Origin: Bremerella sp. JC817
GTDB taxonomy: Bacteria; Planctomycetota; Planctomycetia; Pirellulales; Pirellulaceae
Direction: 5' to 3'
Assembly (NCBI RefSeq): GCF_040718835.1
Contig: NZ_JBFEFG010000253.1
Location: 1-64,000 of the forward strand
Length of the DNA stretch: 64,000 bases
The notes under the pieces were generated by a model. That model ran no database searches and was not told the DNA's origin. It saw only the letters and a list, made by a program, of their open reading frames with translations. Both the position numbers and the translations under genes were made by a program. Below are positions 45,701 through 52,890 of this stretch, piece after piece; position 1 is the first letter of the stretch, and every line of letters begins with the position of its first letter.

Positions 45701-46901
45701 AGGCAACATGGGCTTCGGTCCTGGTGGCGGTGTCGGTGGTCCTGGCGGCTTCGGTGGTGGTGTTCAGCCTGACTTCGATCAGCTGATCGAACTGATCACG
45801 ACGACCGTCGAACCAGAATCTTGGGAAGAACTGGGTGGTCCAGGTTCGATCGCTCCATTCAGCACCAACTTGAGCCTGGTGGTTAGCCAGACTCAGGAAG
45901 TGCACGATCGTCTGGCCGACCTGTTGACTCAGCTCCGCCGTCTGCAGGACTTGCAGGTGACCATCGAAGTTCGCTTCATCACCTTGAACGACAACTTCTT
46001 TGAACGCGTCGGTGTGGACTTCAACTTCGAGATCCAAGACAACACCGATGGCAACCTGTCGGGTTCGCCTAGTGTGACGGTCGGTTACGACCCGAACACC
46101 GATACCGGGTTCACCTCGGACCTGGACTTGCAGTTCAACCAGGCATTGTTCCAGAACACGATTCCATCGGTTGGTGGTTTGATTGCCCCGGCTGGTGCGA
46201 CCTTCGGGTTCGCGATGCTCTCCGATATCGAAGCCTACTTCTTCATGCAGGCCGCCCAGGGTGACTTGCGATCGAATGTTATGCAGGCTCCGAAGGTGAC
46301 CTTGTTCAACGGTCAAACGGCCTTCGTCTCCGACACGACCCAAACCCCATTCGTTACGAGTGTGGTGCCAGTGGTCGGTGACTTTGCCGCTGCCCAGCAA
46401 CCAGTCATCGTGGTTCTGAACGAAGGTACCTCGCTGAGTGTCCAAGCGGTTGTCTCGCCAGACCGTCGCTTTGTCCGCCTGACGCTGGTACCGTTCTTCA
46501 GCCGAATCGGCGACGTCGAAGAGTTCACCTTCGAGGGAACCACGACCAGCAGCACCGACTCGTCGGTCGTGGATCCTGACGATCCGAATGGTGGTTCGAC
46601 CAGTGACTCGGAAGAAGAAACGACTTCGGGTACGACGATCCAGCTGCCACAGTTCTCCTTCGTGACCGTGAGCACGACGGTGAGTGTGCCGGACGGTGGT
46701 ACGGTGCTTCTGGGTGGTATTAAGCGTCTAAGCGAAGAACGTCGCGAACGCGGTATTCCAGTCTTCAGCAAGCTGCCTTACATCAACCGACTGTTCAAGA
46801 ACGTTGGTATCGGCCGCGAAACGCAAAGCCTGATGATGATGGTCACACCACGAATCATCATCCAAGAGGAAGAAGAAGCGAAACTCGGCTTCCCTGAGTA
46901 A
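42780..46901 (+). CDS. PilQ/GspD-type secretin with N-terminal TPR-like repeats
   Basis: A 1373-residue outer-membrane secretin. A long signal peptide ends near VVA-NP (residue 50). Residues about 75-550 hold about six TPR-like repeats of roughly 50 residues (for example LRAARQAMRAQDFQRAEALIQQARQF, LLQARLELARGNVALAEKMVRQVQAL, LLQQAEGLMLYGKYDIAEQMTRQVQSM). A helical region leads to a secretin N0/STN-like domain (VKFNRQSLQSVMETLGNMVGINVMLDPR) and a Gly-rich linker. The secretin core has LQVTIEVRFITLNDNFFERVGVDF and the conserved end LLGGIKRLSEERRERGIPVFSKLPYINRLFKNVG..MMMVTPRII. No lipobox. Confidence 0.92.
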   Translation: MNHSRSIPINADRRLPQVQTRRVALNLATRVLTAGLIAVLCFSTGKGVVANPLTEIELVTSMSTTGQQQGSLYDQQKQEEVLRAARQAMRAQDFQRAEALIQQARQFQVPADPAFSKFSDSPEKAARDLAELKAAQSDPEVAARKMLGQSPDMTQQMAAEALARGKAALASGQTNAALNYYEQAAKAGPNFQSADYSVAAFRRDLIASGIQSSVLGGEMVSTEAPAGGMARLPQVNESPEPAMTANPYASSQGNAETARRMLLQARLELARGNVALAEKMVRQVQALGLVYPAHQDSPENVDYLIRKLNQVSASPVGPQSAFMFGEVLLQQAEGLMLYGKYDIAEQMTRQVQSMNLDFQRARVTPDRLLTEISRRRSGDAGGSAASPAAAQTAGGDARSQEQAILVQAKAALDRGDIGTAEAFTVQAANIGNRNYQQGDVRPDIMMLEISRAKASSPVRQASGTEGPMGAGFPVAQGIYNPAMDSTRNMPASAQQGATGQAGMRYLHEGEQALSSGDKLKARKLFEEAWKYEGQLDPTSRQRLQDYLQYQTTPVTNGVAQTSNPSPLSEIDARQKVMLTQLTAEITREQSQADAIRELDPKGALDKLKKVRVTVDESSIDAVAKKQLLARVDRSIESMESYIDVNKAQIELNEQNAAVSAAVKRDRDLDLEVNNKLAQMTEQFNELMDQQRWQEAEVIARQAREMDPENPIVQTLIWKAKFARRTYQNLALQDDKETAVWQSLMNVDLASIPFDDNNPMAFGDPKEWKDMTERRRRWLAENSQISEDEVEIRKALKTKVDVKFNRQSLQSVMETLGNMVGINVMLDPRGLAAEGITYDTEITINMQQAVRLDSALNHILQPLRLSYVIRDEALVITSESFRSRNVYQKVYNVADLVLPIPNFVPSYNMGLPGAIKAAYESQGLTGSPMGTLGGTSPTSLFAQNQDINSNSALAQVPNGFIPGMGSGQTVSGQPQGNMGFGPGGGVGGPGGFGGGVQPDFDQLIELITTTVEPESWEELGGPGSIAPFSTNLSLVVSQTQEVHDRLADLLTQLRRLQDLQVTIEVRFITLNDNFFERVGVDFNFEIQDNTDGNLSGSPSVTVGYDPNTDTGFTSDLDLQFNQALFQNTIPSVGGLIAPAGATFGFAMLSDIEAYFFMQAAQGDLRSNVMQAPKVTLFNGQTAFVSDTTQTPFVTSVVPVVGDFAAAQQPVIVVLNEGTSLSVQAVVSPDRRFVRLTLVPFFSRIGDVEEFTFEGTTTSSTDSSVVDPDDPNGGSTSDSEEETTSGTTIQLPQFSFVTVSTTVSVPDGGTVLLGGIKRLSEERRERGIPVFSKLPYINRLFKNVGIGRETQSLMMMVTPRIIIQEEEEAKLGFPE

Positions 46902-46933
46902 GCTTTCCTCGACAACTCGATTATGACCTCCTG

Positions 46934-46975
46934 CCGCCGTGAACAGTCTTCGGACTCTCACGGCGGTACTTTTTT
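46934..46975 (+). terminator. Terminator of the secretin gene
   Basis: CCGCCGTGA (46934-46942) and TCACGGCGG (46958-46966) form a perfect 9-bp stem followed by TACTTTTTT, 32 bases after the stop codon. Confidence 0.88.
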
Positions 46976-47099
46976 GCGCCGTGGGTAAATTTGGAATACA
47001 ATATCGTCTTTCCTGGTACGAAGCGTCTAAAAGGGAGCGGTCCGGCGAAGTCGATGACGCGCCGCTCGTTTTCTCTCTCCAGATCGAAAGGCCCCACGC

Positions 47100-47576
47100 G
47101 TGGCAAAGTTTGTGCTATTGGTCGGGGTATTGTTCGGAATGACCGCCGTTGTGGCTGGGGCATTCGAACATGCCGTCCGCAAGATGATTATTGAAGATAC
47201 AACCGGGGCCGCCGAAGTCGCTGGTGACGAGCTTTCCGATCCGGCACCCAATGCCGAAGCCGCGAAACGCCTCTCGCAGTACGAGACCGGCGTGAAATAT
47301 CAGATGTACCATGGCCTGGCGATGATTGCCCTGGGGCTGGTCATGGCGTTTTCGAGCCGCGGCCAGGTGTTGGGTCTGATTACCTGCCTTGCGCTGGTGG
47401 TCGGGGTGAAGCTATTCAGCGGAACGCTCTACCTGATTTCAGCATTCGGGATGACTCAACTCGTGATGTTGGTTCCGATCGGGGGTACCATCATGATTCT
47501 GGGATGGATTCTGTTCCTGATTACCGTTCTATTGTTTGATCCATTGATCGACAAAGAAGATCTCGAAACGACGTGA
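47100..47576 (+). CDS. DUF423-family small membrane protein (copy 2)
   Basis: A 158-residue protein with a GTG start (GAAAGG nine bases upstream). It has an N-terminal helix KFVLLVGVLFGMTAVVAGAFEHAV, a short loop, and YQMYHGLAMIALGLV, VGVKLFSGTLYLISAF and LVPIGGTIMILGWILFLITVLL, a close fit to DUF423 (UPF0382). A paralogue of the protein at 8108 but a better match to the family. Role unknown. The AI-2E family gene follows by 22 bases and is probably in the same transcript. Confidence 0.85.
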   Translation: MAKFVLLVGVLFGMTAVVAGAFEHAVRKMIIEDTTGAAEVAGDELSDPAPNAEAAKRLSQYETGVKYQMYHGLAMIALGLVMAFSSRGQVLGLITCLALVVGVKLFSGTLYLISAFGMTQLVMLVPIGGTIMILGWILFLITVLLFDPLIDKEDLETT

Positions 47577-47598
47577 TTCACCAACTGCGAAAGTTCTC

Positions 47599-48780
47599 AT
47601 GAGCCGCTTTGCCAGAATCGAACGCGAGATGCGTGGCCAGACTATTTGTTTGGCCATTGGGGTTGGTTGTCTGGCACTGTGGAGTCTGTACTGGCTGAGC
47701 GCAGTGTTGATTCCGTTTGTGTTGGCGATCTTTATCGTCAGTGGCCTGACGCCACTTCTTTCCAGTATTGAGTCACGCTTGTCGGCATCGCGATTAGTCG
47801 CAGTGCTGATCGCGTCGCTCTTGGGATTCGGTCTGGTCGTGGTGCTTTGGAGTATCATCTGGGTTTCCGTCGCCGAACTGAAAGAAGACGCCCCGAAGTA
47901 TGTCCAAGGGGCACAAGCGTGGAGCGATTGGTTTCCGGCCTGGGTACGCAATCCCGACCAGATGTTCGAGGGCTGGGCTTTCAACTCCCCGGCAGAAGAA
48001 CCCCCCGCCGAAATTGCTGATGCCGCCACGCCGGTTGCTGGTTCGCTGGAACAACAGACAGGCAAGAACCACTACTTCTCGCAACTGTTCGACAACGTCA
48101 TCAAAGCAAAGCTCGACGAAATCGCCGCGTCGCTTGGCTATGTCTTTCAAACCGGAACGATGGTAGTGATCTTTGTGTTCTTCCTGCTGCTGGGAAGTTC
48201 GCAGGCCTCGCTGCCGATGGAAACCTGGAAAGAGATCGACTCGAAGATTCGCGAATACATCATTACCAAGTCGCTGATTTCATTCTTCACAGCGCTCGCG
48301 TTCGGTTTCGTGCTATGGATCTTCGGAATCCCCCTGGCTGCCGTGTTTGCGTTGTTGGCATTCCTGTTTAACTTCATCCCTAATATCGGTCCAATCATTG
48401 CCTGCTTGTTGCCGATTCCGTTGATCGTTTTCGATCCAGACTTGGCCGTCTGGAAGATGGTGACGGTAACCTTTCTGGCTTCTACGGTTCAGGTGGTCAG
48501 CGGTAATGTGATTGAACCGCGCATGATGGGTGAATCATTCGACGTCCATCCCATCGCGGTGCTGCTGGCGTTGATGTTCTGGTCGTTGATCTGGGGCATG
48601 ATCGGAATGTTCTTGGCGGTGCCGATGACGGCCGTGATGAAGATTCTGTTCGCCAAGTTCGAGATGACCAAACCTCTGGCCGATTTGTTGGCAGGCAGAA
48701 TCGATGGGCTGAGCTTTAAGAATTTCGGCTTCAGCGCGTCGATGGATACGGGAGAAGAAGGCGAAGGCAAGAAGGCCTAA
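47599..48780 (+). CDS. AI-2E family transporter (PerM-like)
   Basis: A 393-residue polytopic inner-membrane protein. N-terminal helices (LAIGVGCLALWSLYWLSAVLIPFVLAIFIVSGLTPLL), a soluble loop of about 100 residues (VQGAQAWSDWFPAWVRNPDQMFEGW), then the conserved block DSKIREYIITKSLISFFTALAFGFVLWIFGIPLAAVFALLAFLFNFIPNIGPIIACLLPIP and the C-terminal helices with GNVIEPRMMGESFDVHPIAVLLALMFWSLIWGMIGMFLAVPMTA. The family includes export proteins of several small molecules and Na+/H+ antiporters; the substrate is not predictable. Confidence 0.92.
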   Translation: MSRFARIEREMRGQTICLAIGVGCLALWSLYWLSAVLIPFVLAIFIVSGLTPLLSSIESRLSASRLVAVLIASLLGFGLVVVLWSIIWVSVAELKEDAPKYVQGAQAWSDWFPAWVRNPDQMFEGWAFNSPAEEPPAEIADAATPVAGSLEQQTGKNHYFSQLFDNVIKAKLDEIAASLGYVFQTGTMVVIFVFFLLLGSSQASLPMETWKEIDSKIREYIITKSLISFFTALAFGFVLWIFGIPLAAVFALLAFLFNFIPNIGPIIACLLPIPLIVFDPDLAVWKMVTVTFLASTVQVVSGNVIEPRMMGESFDVHPIAVLLALMFWSLIWGMIGMFLAVPMTAVMKILFAKFEMTKPLADLLAGRIDGLSFKNFGFSASMDTGEEGEGKKA

Positions 48781-48928
48781 AAAAGAACGAGGTTCGAGGT
48801 GCGTTGCTACTTTACCAGATTCCAAAAGCAAATCTGGCAGAGGGGCTAGACCTGAACCACGATCATTTGGCGGATCTGCTTACCCGCAGAATCATATGCC
48901 AACAAGATGTCTGAGATCAGGCGAGTGA

Positions 48929-49120
48929 TTATTCCTCGCCATCGAGTCGATAAGCGACTTCGTCATCTTCTTCCAGATGACAGCCACATTTCTCACAACT
49001 CACATGCCCCAGGATATCTTTCGAGCCCTGGACAATACCGGCGCAGTGGGTGCAGCGGTACATCAGTGCATAACAAATCGAATCAGTGTCGATTTGAACG
49101 CCATTCAATTTCACAATCAT
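48929..49120 (-). CDS. Small zinc-ribbon-like protein
   Basis: A 63-residue protein with two Cys pairs, RCTHCAG (about residues 22-26) and CEKCGCH (about 42-48), 20 residues apart, as in a zinc ribbon. The N-terminal MIVKLNGVQIDTDSICYAL and the acidic C-terminal EEDDEVAYRLDGEE are unremarkable. GAGG lies 10 bases upstream of the ATG. The opposite strand also has open frames but they lack ribosome sites. Function unknown; metal or nucleic-acid binding is a guess. Confidence 0.55.
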   Translation of the reverse strand: MIVKLNGVQIDTDSICYALMYRCTHCAGIVQGSKDILGHVSCEKCGCHLEEDDEVAYRLDGEE

Positions 49121-49536
49121 TGGGAAGCCTCATTTCGTTACTGGCAGGCGAAGGGGCCTCAATTGCCGAGCCTGGATTACTTGATAGACGATTCGCTCGG
49201 AATGAAGGTTTCTTGGAGACAACTTTTGACAACGTTAGGTGAAATTTGCGGATTCGTACAGGAACGCTACCAGAACGCTATCGCCTGACCGTTAAAGAGC
49301 CCTCACCGGGGTGGCAATAGCGAACAGACAAGTGCCAGACCCGCATTCGTTTCCCCACGAAGATGGTAGGCCGTTTGCTGCCGTCACGTTTCGCTGGGCA
49401 GCAAGTTAGCTGCATATGTCGTAACGCGCCGAAAGGTTTTACTTCTTCTGGTGAGAAAAACGGAGAATCTTCAAGTGCCGAGCAGTCAGGAAGAGAGATG
49501 GACGCCACGCGACGAGATGGGAGCGAGTCGATCGAT
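49121..49536. other. Spacer with no convincing gene
   Basis: A 416-base spacer between two minus-strand genes. It has open frames of about 65-95 codons on both strands, with no recognisable product and no ribosome site. No terminator or promoter stands out. Confidence 0.5.
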
Positions 49537-50679
49537 TTAGTGGTGAAGCGATTCCCACGCATGGATTAACAATTCAGCGGCGCGGTCGACTTCTTCTTCC
49601 GAAGTATACCACCCTAAACTTAGGCGAATCGTGCCTTCTTTGTCTTCGTCTGGCACTCCCATCGCCTGAAGCACCGGCGAACAATTGGTGCCGCCGACCG
49701 ATCCACTGGCGGACGTTGCCGCACAAATTTCAGGGACGCGCCGCAGAAGTTGCTGGGCGGAAACGTGGGGAAAGTTAATGCAGAGCGTGTTCGGGATTCG
49801 CTGGACCGCGGCACCGTGAACGATCACGCGATCTGATATCGATGTCATTAATTTCTGTGTCAACTGTTTGCACAGCGATGATAATTTTTCAGCCGATGCA
49901 TCCAGACTTCGGCCAACCAGGTTGGCGGCCTTGCCCATACCGACCCAGGCCATGACATTCTCGCAGCCAGATCGCAGACCGTGTTCTCCTCCGGAACCAT
50001 GGATCAAAGGATTGAGCGTGACCCCTTCGCCCACAAAAAGAGCTGCCGCTCCCTTCGGCCCATAGAACTTGTGCGCTGACAAGCTCAAGAGATCGACGCC
50101 CAGTTGGTTGGGGTTTACTGGAATCTTGCCTGCTGCCTGGCATGCATCGGTATGCAGCAGAACATCTTTCTGCTGGCAGACTTCGGCCAACTGGCTGATC
50201 GGTTGAATCACGCCAGTTTCGTCGTTGGCCAGCATGATCGAAACCAGGCGTGTCTCGGGACGAAGGACTCTCGCCAGCTCTTCGGGGTTCACGACTCCAT
50301 GTCGATCGACATCGACCACACTCACTTCACAGCCCAGCGTACGGCAGAACTGAGCCGTTTGAGCCACGGCGGGATGCTCGACAGCGGATACCACGATGTG
50401 ACATGGTTTCTCTTGCTGCAGATAAGTCGCCGCGACCCCTTTGATGGCGAGGTTGCAGCTTTCGGTGCCTGATCCGCAGAAGACGATTTCGTCGGAAGTT
50501 ACCCCCAGAAGATGGGCGACCTGCCCGCGTGCATCTTCAAGCGATTCCTCGATGGCCCGACTCTGGGCATACAAACCGTCCGGCCCAGCGAAGAATTCTG
50601 CCATGAAGGGAAGCATCGCTTCCTGGACACTGGGAGCGATGGGCGTTGTCGAGTTGTAATCGAGAAAGATCGACTTCAT
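49537..50679 (-). CDS. Cysteine desulfurase-like aminotransferase (NifS/IscS family)
   Basis: A 380-residue class V PLP enzyme. It starts MKSIFLDYNSTTPIAPSV and shows GSGTESCNLAIKG, LANDETGVIQPI, LLHTDACQAAGKIPV and the PLP lysine in SLSAHKFYGPKG; RSGCENVMAWVGMGKA is also as in NifS/IscS. The active-site loop, which in IscS reads SGSACTSA, here reads CAATSASGSVGGTNCSPVL: the expected Cys position holds Gly, and the nearest Cys is six residues later, before SPVL. Either the loop is rearranged and this Cys works, or the enzyme is not a desulfurase. A small gene overlaps its start by one base. Confidence 0.88.
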   Translation of the reverse strand: MKSIFLDYNSTTPIAPSVQEAMLPFMAEFFAGPDGLYAQSRAIEESLEDARGQVAHLLGVTSDEIVFCGSGTESCNLAIKGVAATYLQQEKPCHIVVSAVEHPAVAQTAQFCRTLGCEVSVVDVDRHGVVNPEELARVLRPETRLVSIMLANDETGVIQPISQLAEVCQQKDVLLHTDACQAAGKIPVNPNQLGVDLLSLSAHKFYGPKGAAALFVGEGVTLNPLIHGSGGEHGLRSGCENVMAWVGMGKAANLVGRSLDASAEKLSSLCKQLTQKLMTSISDRVIVHGAAVQRIPNTLCINFPHVSAQQLLRRVPEICAATSASGSVGGTNCSPVLQAMGVPDEDKEGTIRLSLGWYTSEEEVDRAAELLIHAWESLHH

Positions 50680-50960
50680 TACACTTTGGGGAGGGTGCCC
50701 TGGAACCCAAACTCGGTATACGCCTTCGGAAGGACGATCGCGGTGATCTTGATATAGCTGATGGACGCAAATGGAATGATCGCCTGGCGAGCCCCGATCG
50801 CGTCTGGTGTTTGTCGCTGGACAACCATCATGGCATCGTCGTAAACGAAGCCGACGAAAGGAATTGACTCATTCAACACCGTCATCACGACCCCCTTTTG
50901 CGGCATATCTTTTGGCCATCGCTGAAGGAGATCGAGCCAGATATTTTTCGCGGGTTCCAA
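50679..50960 (-). CDS. Small unknown protein, translationally coupled to the desulfurase-like gene
   Basis: A 93-residue protein. The start is a TTG at 50960 preceded by GAGGTG seven bases upstream; the next ATG lacks a ribosome site. The protein begins EPAKNIWLDLLQRWPKDMPQKGVVMTVLNESIPFVGFVYDDAMMVVQRQTPD, looks like a small beta-rich domain and ends FGFQGTLPKV. No family recognised. Its stop shares one base with the next ATG (TAATG), so the two are coupled. Confidence 0.65.
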   Translation of the reverse strand: MEPAKNIWLDLLQRWPKDMPQKGVVMTVLNESIPFVGFVYDDAMMVVQRQTPDAIGARQAIIPFASISYIKITAIVLPKAYTEFGFQGTLPKV

Positions 50961-51244
50961 GAATGCACCTCAGCAAAAGGGCGTGGGTTTGGGACGAATC
51001 GAGACGCCTGTGTAGCTAAATGTCGGAGGGTTAAAGATTACGTTTGCAATAAACTTTCCGCTGCCCTTCAATCCGAAATGGTTGGAGAATCCTGTAAAAC
51101 CGTTAATTGAAGAGGGTTTGCGTCGCAGGCCCTGTGGCGACAAAGTACTCGACATTCGCCTTTAAATGGGTGATACTAGACATTGGCCATGCACCTGAAA
51201 AATACTCTCGTCAGTGACTTCTCACGCTTTAAGGATTTCCGGAC

Positions 51245-52288
51245 ATGATCATCCGCCGACACGGCTTCACGCTGGTGGAATTGCTAGTCGTGATTGCCAT
51301 TATTGGCATCTTGGCAGGTTTGTTGTTGCCAGCCGTTCAAATGGCTCGGGAATCTGCCCGGCGAACTCAGTGCATGAACAACCTGCGGCAGATCGCCACC
51401 GCAACCGTCAACCGCGCCACGAAGCATCCTCGAACCGAGATGCCACCAAGCATGGCTTGGAATCGTTCGGTTCCGACTAGCTCTCGTAGTGGTTATGCCG
51501 CAGGCAACATCATGAATTGGCCCGTTGGCATGTTGGATGAACTTGGTCAGGGTGGTTTGAAGGAAGCCTATCAGGCAGGCACGGTCACTGGTACTTCCTA
51601 CAACCCAGCGGAACTGTCGGGCAAGGTTATCTCGACGTTTGTCTGCCCAAGCGACCCGGTTGATCCTGCCGAGTTGAACCCTGTCAGCTACTATCCCAAC
51701 GGCGGCTATCACAATGTTTACACCGCTTCGCCACGTGACTTGCCGGCCAATGGTGCCTGGAGCGATAAGTCGAACCTGTCAGGTCAGCCAGAGGTAGGCG
51801 TGAATTATGGCAACATTAAAGATGGTGCCTCACAGACCATACTGATGACGGAACGCATACGTATCCCTGCATTCGGTGGTGCGGGTACCAACTGGCACGT
51901 TGTCGAAGTGATTGCCGCCGACTTGCTGAATGAAAACGGCGCCTCTTCGCTATGGAATGGCTCGATGTCCTCCAGCAGTCCGATTTCGACGGTCCAGCCG
52001 ATAGATCTGGTCATCTACGACTACGGTGGTGCTGGGCGCACGGAAGGTGCTTATCTTCCGTCCAGCAACCACGGCGACTCGTTCCTTGTTTCGTACATCG
52101 ACGGATCTGTTGTGACGATGTCGAACGAAATGGCTCAGAACGTTTATGCCCGTCTGCTCACCAGCGATGGCAACGATGCCCGTCTTGCCGGTGATGGTGC
52201 GCCATACTACAGCCACGGCAACGCATCCTGCAAGCCAGCAGGTAATTTCCAGGCGACCCCGCTCAGCGGAACCGACTACAACTTCTAG
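51245..52288 (+). CDS. DUF1559 protein with pseudopilin-like N-terminus (copy 3)
   Basis: A 347-residue protein starting [40 protein letters not shown], with the prepilin-peptidase site expected between Gly7 and Phe8. The body has [34 protein letters not shown] and the C-terminal [20 protein letters not shown]. It is followed by a terminator rather than by a lipoprotein gene, unlike the other two copies. Function unknown. Confidence 0.92.
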   Translation: MIIRRHGFTLVELLVVIAIIGILAGLLLPAVQMARESARRTQCMNNLRQIATATVNRATKHPRTEMPPSMAWNRSVPTSSRSGYAAGNIMNWPVGMLDELGQGGLKEAYQAGTVTGTSYNPAELSGKVISTFVCPSDPVDPAELNPVSYYPNGGYHNVYTASPRDLPANGAWSDKSNLSGQPEVGVNYGNIKDGASQTILMTERIRIPAFGGAGTNWHVVEVIAADLLNENGASSLWNGSMSSSSPISTVQPIDLVIYDYGGAGRTEGAYLPSSNHGDSFLVSYIDGSVVTMSNEMAQNVYARLLTSDGNDARLAGDGAPYYSHGNASCKPAGNFQATPLSGTDYNF

Positions 52289-52326
52289 TCGAATCGGCCA
52301 GACGCCAGTCCAAGTCAAATCGTTCC

Positions 52327-52365
52327 AAGAGATCCTTCCCATGCGGAGGGATCTCTTTTTCTTTT
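52327..52365 (+). terminator. Terminator after DUF1559 copy 3
   Basis: AAGAGATCC (52327-52335) and GGATCTCTT (52349-52357) with a further four inner base pairs and a T-rich tail (TTTTTCTTTT). Confidence 0.88.
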
Positions 52366-52380
52366 AAGGAAAGCAAGAGC

Positions 52381-52881
52381 GTGATCGATCCGGAACTGAT
52401 GGAGCAATTTGACCTGCCCGCCTTTCATCAGATGTACATGCAAATGGCCCTCCAACAGGCCGATATGGCGGCGCGGGCAGAAGAAGTTCCTGTCGGCGCG
52501 GTGATCATCCGCGAAGGCTCGGTGATCGCCGCCGCTCATAATCAACGCGAGATGCTTCGCGATCCAACGGCACATGCCGAGATGATCGCTATTACCCAGG
52601 CCGCCGAAGCCGTCGGAGGTTGGCGGCTGGAAGATTGCATTCTTTACGTCACACTCGAACCCTGTCCGATGTGCGCAGGGGCGATCGTTCAGGCTCGCAT
52701 TCCGGTCGTCGTGTATGGGGCCCGCGATCAGAAGGCAGGGGCGGTCGATTCGCTATATAACCTGCTGAACGACAACCGATTGAATCACCGTTGCGAGGTC
52801 GTTTCTGGTGTACTGCAAGAACGCTGCGGCCAGGTCCTGACCGACTTCTTCCGAAAACGCCGGGCCGAAGGAAAGAAGTAA
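52381..52881 (+). CDS. tadA: tRNA-specific adenosine deaminase
   Basis: A 166-residue deaminase converting A34 to inosine in tRNA-Arg(ACG). The zinc motifs are HAEMIA (His and catalytic Glu, about residues 62-67) and PCPMCAGAI (about 94-102); the N-terminal [24 protein letters not shown] is canonical. GTG start, AGGAA about 12 bases upstream; an ATG six codons later is possible. Length is usual. Confidence 0.93.
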   Translation: MIDPELMEQFDLPAFHQMYMQMALQQADMAARAEEVPVGAVIIREGSVIAAAHNQREMLRDPTAHAEMIAITQAAEAVGGWRLEDCILYVTLEPCPMCAGAIVQARIPVVVYGARDQKAGAVDSLYNLLNDNRLNHRCEVVSGVLQERCGQVLTDFFRKRRAEGKK

Positions 52882-52890
52882 CGCCTGGCT

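Noticed and set aside
42960..46445. 1161-codon open frame on the minus strand opposite the secretin gene
   Set aside because: It is a shadow of the secretin codon pattern; its product is His/Arg/Gln-rich without motifs and the plus-strand gene is well supported.
49278..49562. 94-codon minus-strand frame in the spacer before the desulfurase-like gene
   Set aside because: Overlaps the desulfurase-like coding end, has no ribosome site and no family features.
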